A stretch of 64,000 nt of DNA. Origin: Amblyornis subalaris (taxonomy: Eukaryota > Chordata > Aves > Passeriformes > Ptilonorhynchidae). Each line of letters opens with the position of its first letter. Position 1 is the first letter of the stretch. Positions 23,153 through 33,662 of this stretch are shown piece by piece. The stretch is taken from the NCBI GenBank assembly GCA_018881555.1, contig JACAXG010000091.1, positions 1,508,072 through 1,572,071 of the forward strand, in the 5' to 3' direction. The notes beneath the pieces were generated by a model that was given only the letters and a program-made list of their open reading frames with translations, did not search any database and was not told where the DNA came from. The position numbers were made by a program, and so were the translations under genes.

Positions 23153-23775
23153 GGTATGCACCATGTGAGCGTGTGTGTCACTCTGTGTGAAACGTGGCCA
23201 GGGAATGTCCCAGTGTGACTCCCCAGGGTGACAGAGCAGGGTCTCCCCTGGTCAGTGGAGCTCTCAGATCCCCTTTAGTGGATGAGCCGATCCTGGGAGT
23301 TTTTAAAGCCCACATTCCAAAAGAGCACAGGAACATTTTATTAGCCTTTAACAAGACAGAGTTATATCAAGTTTGTTCAGCATTAATTATACTTTCTGNA
23401 GTGTTCTACCTACACCATCAATTATTAATTAATCTCACCCCATATTTTTAGCTGTTACCTGTCCCTAATCACCTTGCTGCTATAACTTCCTGGTCCCATG
23501 CCAACGTGTGTTGCCAGACCAGTTGAAGCCATTAGTAGGGATGTAATTACCTCTTTATTGCTTGTGGAGCTCTGAACACCCCACCTGGACGACACCAGAG
23601 ACGGAGAGGGAAAGGGAAATGCATTTTCCCCCTGTCCACAGCTCTGCTTGTTCCGTGCTGGGAGCTGCTGCTTCCCTCTGAGACAGGAGAGTGACTCCCT
23701 TGTCACNGTGTCACAGAGCCCTGTGAGGTGGGTGCTGTGACCCAGCTCTGGGCCAGCCCCTGTGGAGCTGAGTCG
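23153..23775. other. Unique DNA; AT-rich block at 23300-23460
   Basis: The 23300-23460 portion contains attaattatactttct and atcaattattaattaatc, a dense set of TAATTA-type cores with no repeat signature. It could be a homeodomain-bound conserved element. An ambiguous base lies at 23399. Confidence 0.3.
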
Positions 23776-24292
23776 GTGCCAGGACTCGTTTTGGGAGCTC
23801 CCCGGTGCTGGGGGTCATGATGGGATCTCCCAAGTGCCAGGCAGGAGCTCCCCAGTGCTGGGAGTCATTTCGGGAGCTCCCCAGTGCTGGGTGTCACTGT
23901 AGGATCTCCCCAGTGCTGGGTGTCACTGTGGGATCTCCCCAGTGCTGATGNNNNNNNNNNNNNNNNNNNNNNNNNNNNNNNNNNNNNNNNNNNNNNNNNN
24001 NNNNNNNNNNNNNNNNNNNNNNNNNNNNNNNNNNNNNNNNNNNNNNNNNNNNNNNNNNNNNNNNNNNNNNNNNNNNNNNNNNNNNNNNNNNNNNNNNNNN
24101 NNNNNNNNNNNNNNNNNNNNNNNNNNNNNNNNNNNNNNNNNNNNNNNNNNNNNNNNNNNNNNNNNNNNNNNNNNNNNNNNNNNNNNNNNNNNNNNNNNNN
24201 NNNNNNNNNNNNNNNNNNNNNNNNNNNNNNNNNNNNNNNNNNNNNCCCAGTGCTGATGGGGTCACTGTGGGATCTCCCAGTGCCGGGAGTGG
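23776..24292. repeat. 29-bp minisatellite split by a sequence gap
   Basis: Units of about 29 bases of the form ccccagtgctgggtgtcac plus a tgtgggatct tail. About five units lie left of the gap and two right of it. The outermost units are degenerate and the two next to the left gap edge are nearly identical, as in an array that expands from the centre. The assembly gap lies inside the array. Confidence 0.85.
23951..24245. other. Assembly gap, 295 n
   Basis: A run of 295 unknown bases inside the 29-bp minisatellite. From the start of the interrupted unit to the first unit after the gap is about 309 bases, not a whole number of 29-base units, so the gap length is probably an estimate. Confidence 0.97.
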
Positions 24293-24599
24293 GTCAATCC
24301 CTCCCAAGGCAGGCACCCAGGGCCGCAGCTCTCCTGGGCTCTGGAGACAACCTTTGGTCATTCCCGGCCTTGGTGTCTGTCCGGGCTTTGGCTCTGATCC
24401 GCCGGAGGTTCCGTGTTTTCCCCAGGGAATGGCTGCAGCTGAGGGCTCTCCTCTGCCTGTTTGCTGCTCTGTCCCTGTGTCACCTCCACCTTCTCACAGT
24501 GTCACACTGCGAGAGCGAAGGGGACAGCAGCTCCCTCTCCCTGCCCATCCCGTTTCCACGCCAAGCTCCCTTTGCCTCTTCCATCCCANTTATCCCACG

Positions 24600-24950
24600 G
24601 TGATGTTGCCGCGAGCCTTCCCTCGGAACCGCCCGGGGGGGACAACAAATTCCCAGCTCCCGCTCTGTGCCCGCTGAAGTCTCCCCACGCGACCCAGCTG
24701 CGCTCGTGTGCTCGGGCACGGCCAGCCCCGCAGCTTTCCAGGCTCGGGATAGAACCCTGCCGGCCAGGGAGCTTCCCAGCCGGGCTTTTCCAATGGCTGC
24801 TTCCCACTGCCGGGCTGGGCGTCGCGCGTGGATGAACAAATGTCAGCCCCTTTCCCTGGCACAGCTGGGCACAGCTGGCGGCGCCACACGCCGCCCTGGG
24901 TGTGCCTGTGCCGTGACGGAGGCAGCTCCGCCGCCCCAGCCGGCTTTGGG
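24600..24950. promoter_or_regulatory. CpG island D
   Basis: About 31 CpG dinucleotides in 350 bases, GC in the mid-60s percent, observed/expected near 0.85, with gcgtcgcgcgtgg near 24819. No recognisable exon follows. It begins about 300 bases right of the minisatellite. Confidence 0.45.
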
Positions 24951-25602
24951 AAGGGCAGGGCTGGGCTGGGAGACCAAATCCTTGCTTTATTCCCTGCTGG
25001 GAAGCACGCAGGGCTGTGCTGGGAGCTATCGGCCGATTGCTGTGGCAGTGAGCACGCGGGAAGGGAGCGGGTTTGGGGCGTAACTGCAAAAGGAGACTCT
25101 TTTTCTTGGAAGAGGGAAGTGGGGAGGAGTGCCGAGGTAACTCAGAGCANGATTAGTAAAAAAGCTCTCATACATCCACGGCCCAGAGGTGTGTTTTTAA
25201 CTTTGGAGCATTTGTGTTCCTCGGAGCTGGGCAAATATTTGGCATTCTCCTCTTGGATGCTCGTCCTTCATCCTCCCAGCCGAGACATTTGTGCGAGGAA
25301 ACAGCAGATCAGTGAAAGTGGAGTGCCTGACACGAGTCCTTGACCTGCAGGTCTGGGAGCATCCACTCCAATGAATTACACATTGGATGGGTTTGGAACA
25401 GTGGTCGAGCAGCAGAAAGGAGGAAGAGCAAAGCCATGAACCGAGCATAACAGGGAAACCTTTGGAGCAGGTCACAAGAGGGACACTGCAGGCACACAAG
25501 AGAGGGCTCTCCCTGGTTTGGGACTGAATATCCAGGAGCAAACATCTGCTTCCCTTTTTCTGCAGGAAAGGCAGGGCAGCGCAGGGAGGACAGAGGGAAG
25601 GC

Positions 25603-25654
25603 TGTACTGGTACTGGTGCAGGAGCTGTACTGGTGCAGGAGCTCTATTGGTGTG
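25603..25654. repeat. 17-bp short tandem array
   Basis: Two identical 17-base units (gtactggtgcaggagct at 25610 and 25627), preceded by a partial unit and followed by a decayed one. Confidence 0.75.
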
Positions 25655-25814
25655 GACCTTCAATCCATGGGCTGTCAGGGTGTGCAGTGACATAGAAAAG
25701 CAAAAATCTCTGGAAATCTCCAGAAAGTCCCTTCCCTCGCAGNGGAACAGGACAAATTCTGGCTGCAAGGATGGCAACTGCAGGTAACAAAGGATCCCAC
25801 AAGGACTTANGTAT

Positions 25815-25893
25815 CCCTGCCCTAAGGGCCAGGGGGTTGGAACTGGAGGATCTTCAAGTTCCCTTCCAAAAAAAACCTTTCTGTGGTTCTAAA
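25815..25893 (+). mobile_element. CR1 3'-terminal stub
   Basis: Sense orientation: ggccagggggttggaact, ggaggatcttcaagttcc, then cttccaaaaaaaacc (the aacccaaacc block corrupted into an A-run) and ttctgtggttct. Confidence 0.8.
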
Positions 25894-26668
25894 ATCCACC
25901 CAGAGCAAATGCAAGGTGTCCAACAACTACTCCAGGGCGAAACCTGGGAACATCCAGCATACCAATTAGCTGCAATTACTGTGGCACATCAAATCCAGGC
26001 CAGGATCATCTCGACAGCTCTGCCCCGGGTCAGGCTGGCAGCTCTGCCCCCCCAGTCCTCGCTGCTGCAGGCAGGTGCTGGCAGGAAAGCTGGGACAGAA
26101 AGACAAAGTGCATGAAAAATGCAAAATACGAGGAGCTGGCTCTGAGCTGGCACAAACCAGCCCAGAATTTCGTGACATCGGTGGAGTTACACCTTCCCCT
26201 GAGTCCAACCTGGCCTGCTCCTCCTGCAGGGGCTCTGGTTGCTAATTTGACTTTGGGGTTTGAGTGGAGCAGCAGCTGATGCAGGCTGGGAGCAGAGCTT
26301 TGCTGCAGAGCGACGCTGCTCTGTTTTCCCTCCGAATGTGCCAATTTGACACATTTGTTTGCAGAAACAGCAGGGTTGTGGTTCTGGAGGGATGGAGGCA
26401 GCCACGGCAGGCAGGTTGCTTGGCACTTTTATCCTCCCTACCTCCTCCTCGGAGCCCGAGCACCTGCCCAGCCACTCCGCTTGCTAAAAGCCTGGAAGTG
26501 CCTGGATCTGGCTCCCGGCTCTGCTGTCCCATCTGGTGCTCCCCAGGATGGCAGCGCCCGCTCCATTTCCCACGGAAGGGAAAACGTTTCCTCTGCTAAA
26601 GGCGGGAGTCGTTCCCCTTCCAGCTCCAGCGTGGATTCCCCCGTGCTGCGCCGGGTTCCTGCTGCTGG
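25894..26668. other. Unique DNA, nothing recognised
   Basis: GC-rich with no repeat signature. Open frames extend rightwards through the next minisatellite (plus strand 26346-27179), but they read through tandem repeat and show no domain. Confidence 0.4.
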
Positions 26669-26732
26669 GTTTTGTACAGGTTTTGTAAGGTTTTGTACAG
26701 GTTTTGTAAGGTTTTGTACAGGTTTTGTACAG
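26669..26732. repeat. Alternating 10/11-bp tandem repeat
   Basis: Six consecutive units alternate between gttttgtacag and gttttgtaag, with the last two both of the first kind. The array is therefore a 21-base dimer repeated about three times. Confidence 0.88.
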
Positions 26733-27657
26733 CTCAGCACGCTCAGTGCAGCTGGAGGACTTCCACGCTCGAGAGATGTGGTAGGAAGTAAATTCCAACC
26801 AAGTGCCGGATCCAAGGAGCCTGTGAGAACGCAGGGATGCCCAACGGGATGCAGGGATTCCCAGCGCTGGTTTGGATTCTTCCAAGTTTACACCTCCATG
26901 TGCCACCTATCAAAATATTTCCTCCAAAATACTTTTGGGTTTTGGTTGGGTTTTTTTTTTCCAAGCGTGAAATGCCTGGAGCTGGGGATTTTCCAGGGAA
27001 AGGGCATTCCCACCCATCATCAAAGCTTGTCATGTTTACTGTGGAACATTGAGATCCCTGAATTCTCAGCAGCTGCTCTGCTGTCTGTGTGTTTATTTTT
27101 TCCCTCCTGTCAGGAGTTAAATTGGGAGGGCACAAAGCACTCCTGGGAATGGAAATGGTGCAGAAGGCTGGAAGGATAAAGGAGAATGAGGACAAAGTGG
27201 CGTTCATTTTCCCCTGTTCAGAGCTGTAAATTGGCAAAGCCTGAGCACTCCCTGCCTGGCTCCTCATCCTGACAGGTGTTCCCTCATTTCAGAGGGATTT
27301 TGAGGGAAACAAGTGAAAAGCAACCAGAGAAAAATTCCTGTTGCAAGAGACATCCCCACAAACCNGTGTCATCGGGACAGGTACATCCTGTGCTCTGCTG
27401 CTGCTCTCACTGGGCAGAACTGCTGAGTTTGATGGTGAAACCACTAAAAAGTTGGTGAAGACTCACGAAATGAAGGAGGAAGAGCAGAGCAGTAATTGCC
27501 CTGAGTGGCCTCGGGGAGGGGGAAATGCAGNGGAGTTGATTCTGTGGGCTGGAAAATGCAGTGGGACCTCTCGGGCTTTTTCTCCAATTTGGCCAAAGTT
27601 GTTGATAGGGAAGTGAGCTGGAAAATGTGACCTTGTNGTCAGAGCCTCCATTCAAAC
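26733..27657. other. Unique DNA, nothing recognised
   Basis: A T-run (26950-26959) inside ttgggttttttttttcc is the only low-complexity element. No repeat body or gene is found. Confidence 0.4.
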
Positions 27658-27754
27658 CCTGGGAGCAGCCTGGACCAGTAGAAGGAGTTCCTGCCCAGGA
27701 GGCTGGAACAACTTTAAGGTCCCTTCCAACNTAAAACTTCNTGTGATTCCATGA
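27658..27754 (+). mobile_element. CR1 3' fragment with internal deletion
   Basis: Sense orientation: ctgggagcagcctgg, cagtagaaggagttcctgcc, then an abrupt join to ggctggaacaactttaagg (the catggcaggggg block is missing), then tcccttccaacn and tgtgattccatga. Ambiguous bases at 27731 and 27741 each replace one position. Confidence 0.85.
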
Positions 27755-28380
27755 AAATGGGAAAACTGCATTTGAGGCCCCGGGTATTAAGACGACAAGA
27801 CTACCCTGAGTCCCTGAGAGCAGAAAGACCAGGAGGTGCAGATTTCCAAACTCAGCTCTAAATAACCTTTTCCATCTCTTTAGTCAAGTTTTTCTTGGTC
27901 TGACCCTGTCAGTTTTAAGTCTCAGAGCTGATTCTGAAAAGGTGGGAACAACGAGGGTAATCGCCCTGCAATTCAGGGAGCAGTGGTGGGGATGGAGGGA
28001 TATCAGCACGTGGGAGATGGGAATTATTCCCTCTTTTACAGTGAGAAGCAGAAGCTCTACCTGTTTTTAAACATGAGTGACAGCCCTGCTTGACCTTCCT
28101 CTTGCCCAAACTTAGATAAATACGAACCAACACATGATCCTTCAATTAAAAACCCCATTCTGACGAGTAATAACTAAGTGGGACTTCAGATGGTTCCGTT
28201 TCAGCGCTGGAGTTTCCCAGCTTCTGAGTGCTCATTTTTTGCTCATTTTTTGAGCCTTTTTCTTTTTTACAGTTTTAGGTGATTTTTTTTTCTTCCCCCT
28301 TTTGCTAAAGCTTAATATAACCTAGCACGGATCTGTGGCTTGAAACAGTCAGCAGCACTTTTGACAGCGGCGGGGCCCAT
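27755..28380. other. Unique DNA, nothing recognised
   Basis: It becomes AT-rich towards the right, with T-runs near 28236, 28260 and 28285. No repeat family or gene is identified. Confidence 0.35.
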
Positions 28381-28640
28381 GGGATAAACCACCCCGTTGC
28401 CAGTAAACTCTTGATTCTTCCCTCATTATATAACAATGCAAATGTAATAATTTCTTCTCTGCTCCAGTTGTTGCTCAATCCCCGATTAATTCAGAAATGG
28501 GCCAGTAGTGAATATACAATTGCGAGTGCCGGCAGAGTTTAATATGAAGTTTGGGTTATTGTCACACTGCTATTAATAACACTTGTGACTAGGCACCGGC
28601 TTGCCCCCGAGCTGCTGAAATGTCACCGCCGGAATCAGAG
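28381..28640. other. AT-rich candidate enhancer with POU octamer
   Basis: A repeat-free block with a perfect ATGCAAAT octamer (28436-28443) overlapped on its left by AACAATG, a SOX-type core. GATTAATTC, ATTAATAAC and CATTATATAAC words lie nearby. It contains no ambiguous base, unlike its flanks. A SOX/POU pair is a known combination in neural and pluripotency enhancers, but the spacing here is not the canonical one. Confidence 0.35.
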
Positions 28641-29160
28641 GGGTGAAAGGAATTTAATCTCTTTTCCCCAACCCTCAGCCTCCGTATCACAGGAACTTGG
28701 CAAATGTGTGGTTTTTTTCCTATTGTTCTTCAGTCTATTGTAGCGGGGCTGCAGTGACTAATTCCTGCATAAATCATTGCCATGACAACACCTGGAATGT
28801 CTCCTGTCAAACGGGGCNAGCTGCGGCTCCTAAAGGGGTACAAATGGGGCTGAGGAGAGCGCACAGACCCATTCCTGGCGGTGAGGGAGTGCTCAGCACC
28901 GGGATGGGCTTTGGGAAAGTCTCCCTGCCTGCCTGCCTTTCTTCCCATGTCCTTGGGAACTGATGAAGCCAAGCTCTCAGGGATGAATTGATCTGTAGTG
29001 GGGACAGTGGCTGCTCAAAGCTCTGGCTCTTGGTGAGTTCCTCCAGCTCCTGGAGCAAACACAGCTCCGTGCCAGGGGCTGGGTCTCTCCTGAGCCCCCC
29101 TGGAACACAGGCAGCANGGTGGGCAGCTCACAGCAGCACAACGCCAGGCTCTTTCCTTCT
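28641..29160. other. Unique DNA, nothing recognised
   Basis: A GC-rich interval between two AT-rich candidate elements. Short open frames only; ambiguous bases at 28818 and 29117. Confidence 0.4.
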
Positions 29161-29310
29161 GGCTGCATTAATGATAAAATATTGATTCCCTTCTACAGGG
29201 AAACAGGCGAAGTTGGGTGTTGTGTTTAATTAAGGACTTTGAAAGGAGGACTTGTAAGGTGATCAATATTTATTAGGACAGGGTAATCTTGTTTTGACTT
29301 CTCAGCTNGG
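29161..29310. other. AT-rich candidate conserved element
   Basis: A repeat-free block with TTAATTAA (29224-29231), gatcaatatttattagg and taatgataaaatattg. It follows 28381-28640 within 600 bases, so the two could form one regulatory cluster. This is inference from composition. Confidence 0.28.
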
Positions 29311-31132
29311 CGGGTTTGATGCACGGCAGGAGCAGGGCCGTAGGTGGGGAGAAGGGAGATGTGCTTTTCCCTGGGGAACAGCTCTTATGATAACCCCAAG
29401 CCAAGCTCGGCTTTAATGGCCAAATAGATCAACCCATTTTTCTCCTGTTCCTCCGAGCTCTTCTTTATTCCTCCTAAAAAGAAGGCCTGTGAAGGAAAAA
29501 ATGGAGCGGGGAGGTTGCTGATTGCTATCTCCAGTCTTGTCACAAAGGAAGATTTACTAACACAGGGTAAAACGGGAACGACTGGCGTTGCACGGATTCC
29601 ATCGGAAGTGCTTTACGGGAAGGACTGGATGAAAAACGAGGTTTGACTTTTAATGCCGATATAGAATCCATCTGCTTAGGTCCATCTACTTTTTTCTTCT
29701 CCTTTATTCATCCCTATTGTGTGTGAAGTCTCCTGTGCTATGTGAAGATCTCAGTTTCACCTCGGATTAAAGGCGAGGCTTCTCTTTGGGCAGCATTCCC
29801 GGCTCTGGCACAAAGGGAAGGAGGGATGGAGACCGTGCGTGGAGCGCTTGGTCCCTGCAGTGACAGCACTCTGGGGCTCCTCTTGAAGTGTCCTCCTATG
29901 GAGTGACTTTATTTATCCAGAGTCCTGCCTCTTGACCTGGATTTCTACTCCAGTGTCTCCCGTGGTNGCTGCCATCGGAGCGAGGGAAGTGTCGCTGTTC
30001 CAGTTCCTCTGCCCAGGTTCAGTGAGGGAGATGGAGATAGTGGAGATGGAGTTCAGCACCGGAATTTTGGTGAATACAACCCAGGGAAGCTCCAGAGGTC
30101 ATTTTGGATGGTTCCTTGCCTCACCTGCCCCTAAAAATCTCCTGTTTGGAAAATGTGGGACCTCCCCATGTGAAGGTGGAATGGTGAATTAAATATGGGA
30201 AAAGTGGGCAGAGTTTGTCACCTGCTCCTCAACCCCTGGGCTGCCCCTCGCTGATTTATTTCTGTGCTTGAGAATCCTGAGGGCTGCAAAGTTCTCCCTC
30301 CAGTCTAACCAGAAATCTCCCTGTGTGGATGGGGATGCCGGGCACAGCCTCACCTGTGGCAGCATCCGGGAGAGGCACTGAACTGTAAACCGAACTTTCT
30401 CTTCCAATNCAGCACCTGCGTCCTGGATTTTCGTTTCGATTCATCCACTGAGAAGGACTGAGGGAAAAGAATATGGATTTGTGTGATGCATTGGCTGAGC
30501 CACAGCCCTAATCCTCGGGGAAGGAGAAAAGTGCCNTGCCCAGGCTGAGCTGCAGGCAGCCCTCCCGATCCCAGCATCGCCTGGAAATGTTCCCTCCCTC
30601 CCCTCTTCAGCTCCCGGAGAATTAATCCCAAATTAAACCCTTTGTTTTGCCCGGCAGGAGCGGGCAGGCTGAACTCCGCTCGGAGAGGGCGGCTCAGTGT
30701 CAGCAGCAGACCTGGGCAATTTGGGTAACAAAGAGTTTACTCACCGCAAATGCAGTTGCTCAGTGGAGGAGGAAAAGCTCTCTGTGAATTTGGGTCAGAT
30801 TCAGCAAACAACTTCTGCCAAAAAAAAAAAAACCCTCACACACAAAATTCTCCCTTTATTGCTTTTCCAGATAATCAAAATAATTCATTCTATGATTCCC
30901 AAGCAGCAGCAAAGTAAAAATACAGTGAGAATTAACATTTTCTTTCCACATGGGAGTATCCCACACTGAAAAACACAGACGAGCAGCGACTTTTGCCCGG
31001 GTAAAATATCTCATTTAACCAAACCTGTTGTTTTTCGCAGGCAAATCCCCGCGTGCTGCTGGTGCAGGTGGCTCACGAGTTCCTCCCTCTCGCAGCGGCT
31101 GCCGTGTCCCTCGCCTGTGAATAGAAATAAAA
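29311..31132. other. Unique DNA, nothing recognised
   Basis: No CR1 copy over about 1.8 kb. An A-run (30821-30832) and a small CpG-rich patch at 30650-30700 are the only notable elements. Open frames are short and interrupted. Confidence 0.4.
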
Positions 31133-31146
31133 CCAGCAGATGGTGC
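31133..31146 (+). promoter_or_regulatory. CTCF-like motif
   Basis: The word ccagcagatggtgc differs at one position from CCASYAGRKGGCRS (T instead of C at position 12). It lies in unique sequence. Confidence 0.3.
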
Positions 31147-31357
31147 TGGAGAATGTCCACCCCGGGTCCTGCAGGTCCGGCCCGATCCCACCCCTGGAGG
31201 GTGTCCTGGGCTGGGGCATCCGCAGGGAGCAAAGGCTGCCCCTGGCTGGGCCGGAGGGGATGGACTGGAAGAAAATTGGGCATTTCCAGGCTTGGTACTG
31301 CCTGTTGAGCACAGTTCAGTGCTTGCCCTGCTCTGCCTGGAGGTGTGATGGATGGAG

Positions 31358-31416
31358 GTGTGAGGAAAGTGTGAGGAAGGCGTGAGGAAGGCATGAGGAA
31401 GGTGTGAGGAAAGTGT
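31358..31416. repeat. 12-bp tandem repeat
   Basis: Five units of the form gtgtgaggaaag, with variants cgtgaggaaggc and catgaggaagg. The flank (gtgtgatggatggag) looks like a decayed extension. Confidence 0.85.
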
Positions 31417-32045
31417 GGGGCTGCTGCTCTGCCCTTCCCTGGCATCTCTCCCTCCCCGGGGGCAGCGGTGCCAGCCACCAGCACCTCCCTGCTCCACAGG
31501 CTGTCAGCAGAGGCCTCGGGGAATGCCAGCCTGGGTTGAAGGCTTCTTTTTAGGTTTTCAGTAAAGACTTTAGGTTATTTATTGATGGGCAGAAGAGCCC
31601 ATGGACCCTCCTCACTCCCTGATCTCCAAAGGGAATCGGTGGGATTCGTGCCCCGGGTGCAGCAGAGGCACTCTGGATTTACGAGGCCAGGTCCCCTGTC
31701 CCCTGTGCCACGCTGGGTGACAGCAGCCTGGCACCTGGTGACATTTCCCGTGCTGACAGCTCATCCCTCAGAACCGCCTCACCAGACTGAGAAGCCTCTG
31801 GGTTTTTTTTCCCCCTCTCATTTCCAGGGAGCTGTGAGCCTGCTCCCTCCGCTCCCCTGACNTGTGGATCGAGCACGGAGGATGAGGAAAGGCTCCAACA
31901 TCTGTCCTGTTCCTGTGCCTTGGGAGAGGCTCAGGCAGGGACACTGTTCTGGAGCTGTCACACTCCATGTGGGACACGTGGGGCTGGGATCAGCGTGGCT
32001 GCAAATCAATCCCCAGGGTGTATTTAAGGAGGAAGAGCCTCAGGA
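31417..32045. other. Unique DNA, nothing recognised
   Basis: GC-rich, with a T-run near 31803. No repeat or gene is recognised until the CR1 copy at 32046. Confidence 0.4.
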
Positions 32046-32387
32046 CAAGGGGGACAGGGAGCTCCTAGAGTGGGTCCAGCGGAGACTGTGGAGATGCTGG
32101 AGGGACTGGAGCCCTGCCCAGGAAAGGCTGAGGAGATGAGGAGAGGGGCCCTTATCCCTGTCTGTGCCTGCAGGGAGGGCTCCGAGCAGGGCCCAGGCTC
32201 TGCTCCATGGGGCCCAGCAGCGGGACAAGAGGAACAGGCAGGGGCTGATCCCAGGAATCTCCACAGAAGTTTGGACAGGGCTTGGAGCAACCTGGTCCGG
32301 CNGAAGGTGTCCCTGCCCATGGCAGGGGGTGGAACGAGATGGGCTTTCAGGTCCCTCCCAACCCAAACCATTCCANGATCCTGTCGT
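32046..32387 (+). mobile_element. CR1 LINE 3' fragment, composite wording
   Basis: Sense orientation, about 340 bases. It opens with gacagggagctcctagag and tgggtccagcggag, then ccctgcccaggaaaggctg, catggggcccagcagcggg, gggcttggagcaacctgg and tgcccatggcaggggg, and ends ccaacccaaaccattcc. It holds a single copy of the atccctg..gcagggagggctc segment that is tandemly expanded in the related copy at 44444. Confidence 0.9.
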
Positions 32388-33522
32388 TTCTCCGGATTTT
32401 GGAGCNGATCTCCTGTCAAACCCTCCCGGCTCGGAGCACAGCGGCGCCNGCCCAGCGGGGACGAGGGGCTCACACGTGTGACCCTCACCCCTCTGCGCCT
32501 CNGCTGGTCTCTCCTGCTGCAGCACAGCCTCTTGTCACTGCTTTCCTAGGAAGCTTGGAGTGGCCTCATTTGCTATTCAGATACATCTGTTGTGCTGCAG
32601 CCTGTCATTAATCTCCTGGGAGGCTGAAGTTTTCCCCTCTCCCATTTGCTGCGTGGCCAGCCGTCAAAGAGACAACTAAATGAACACTGATACACGACAA
32701 ATAGTAGGTTCCGGGGCTACCTGATAATTGTTTTCTTGCTAAAAAATATAAGATGCATCTTTCAGTTCAAGGAAATAACAGTGTGAGAAGCGGGGAGGTC
32801 CCTCCAGCCCCGTCAGAGCTTGGAGACGAGCACAGTTCTGGCTCTGCACAGTCCTCCTGTCACAAAGGGTGCAGAGGGCTGTGCTTGGGGACAGCAGCCT
32901 GGCCTGGCTTTGCCCAAAATACCCCCAAAATCTCCAGATTCTGTTCCAACCTAAAGGACTACCCTGATTTTTGTGATGGCCGCTGGCCAGAGCTGCAAGC
33001 AAAGCTGGAAACGCTCTGCTGGGACTGCANCGTGTGGGCAGAAAGGGGCATTTTTAAGGCTTTTCCTGAAGTCTGATGGAAATTAAAAAGATATTTTTGT
33101 CCCAAGGCCAGCCCCTGAGTAAGCGTAATTTGTCTCTGACGACTCCGGGGGAGCAGTGCCAGTTTCTACAGCTGAAGACCCATCTATGATATTAAGAAAA
33201 AACAAACCTCATTTATTCTGTGTCCTTGTTGGCATCACAATCCAACCATTAAAGAGAAGGAGCACACAGCAGAGCNGTCCTGCCATCACCAAGTGAGTGC
33301 ACACCAGCGGAGTGAGTATACAACAGGGCAGTGAAAACGAGCAGAAGGGATTCTTTGTTTGAATATTTGGGGTGTTTTCGGCCTCGAGGGGTTCCGTTCC
33401 CACGCTCACTTTGCAAACACGAAGGTGAAGGAACCTTTCTGCTGCCGGAGCGCAAAAGTGGGTGGAGAAGAAATGCTTGCCAAAAAAAAAACCCATCACA
33501 CCGCGAGGCTCAGAGTCCTGTT
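32388..33522. other. Unique DNA with a possible CR1 remnant
   Basis: At about 32930-32980 the string gttccaacctaaaggac followed by tttttgtgatgg resembles a decayed sense-oriented CR1 3' end but is too short to call. An AT-rich part lies at 32640-32760. No gene is recognised. Confidence 0.35.
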
Positions 33523-33662
33523 TTCATGGAATCAGGGAATGGCTTGGGTCGGACAGGACCTCAAAGATCATCCAGGTTATCCATGGGCAGGGACATCTTC
33601 CGCCAGAGCAGGTTGCTTCAACCGTCCGAGCCGGCCTTGGACACTTCCAGGGACAGCTCGGA
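33523..33662 (-). mobile_element. CR1 fragment, antisense
   Basis: Reverse orientation: catggaatcagggaatggc, cagatcatccag-type block, ccatgggcagggacatcttcc and ccttggacacttccaggg, then loss of similarity. The ccaccccctg block is deleted. An A-run (33482-33490) lies 30 bases to its left. Confidence 0.88.

Noticed and set aside
23884..24603. Plus-strand open frame of 239 codons
   Set aside because: Nearly half of it is the unknown-base gap; the rest is minisatellite and CpG-rich DNA.
26346..27179. Plus-strand open frame of 277 codons
   Set aside because: It reads through a tandem repeat (translating as a repeated short peptide) and through T-run and unique DNA without any domain or codon-like pattern.
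32930..32980. Possible further CR1 3' end
   Set aside because: Only a gttccaacct-like word and a distant tgtgatgg agree. Too little to separate from chance.
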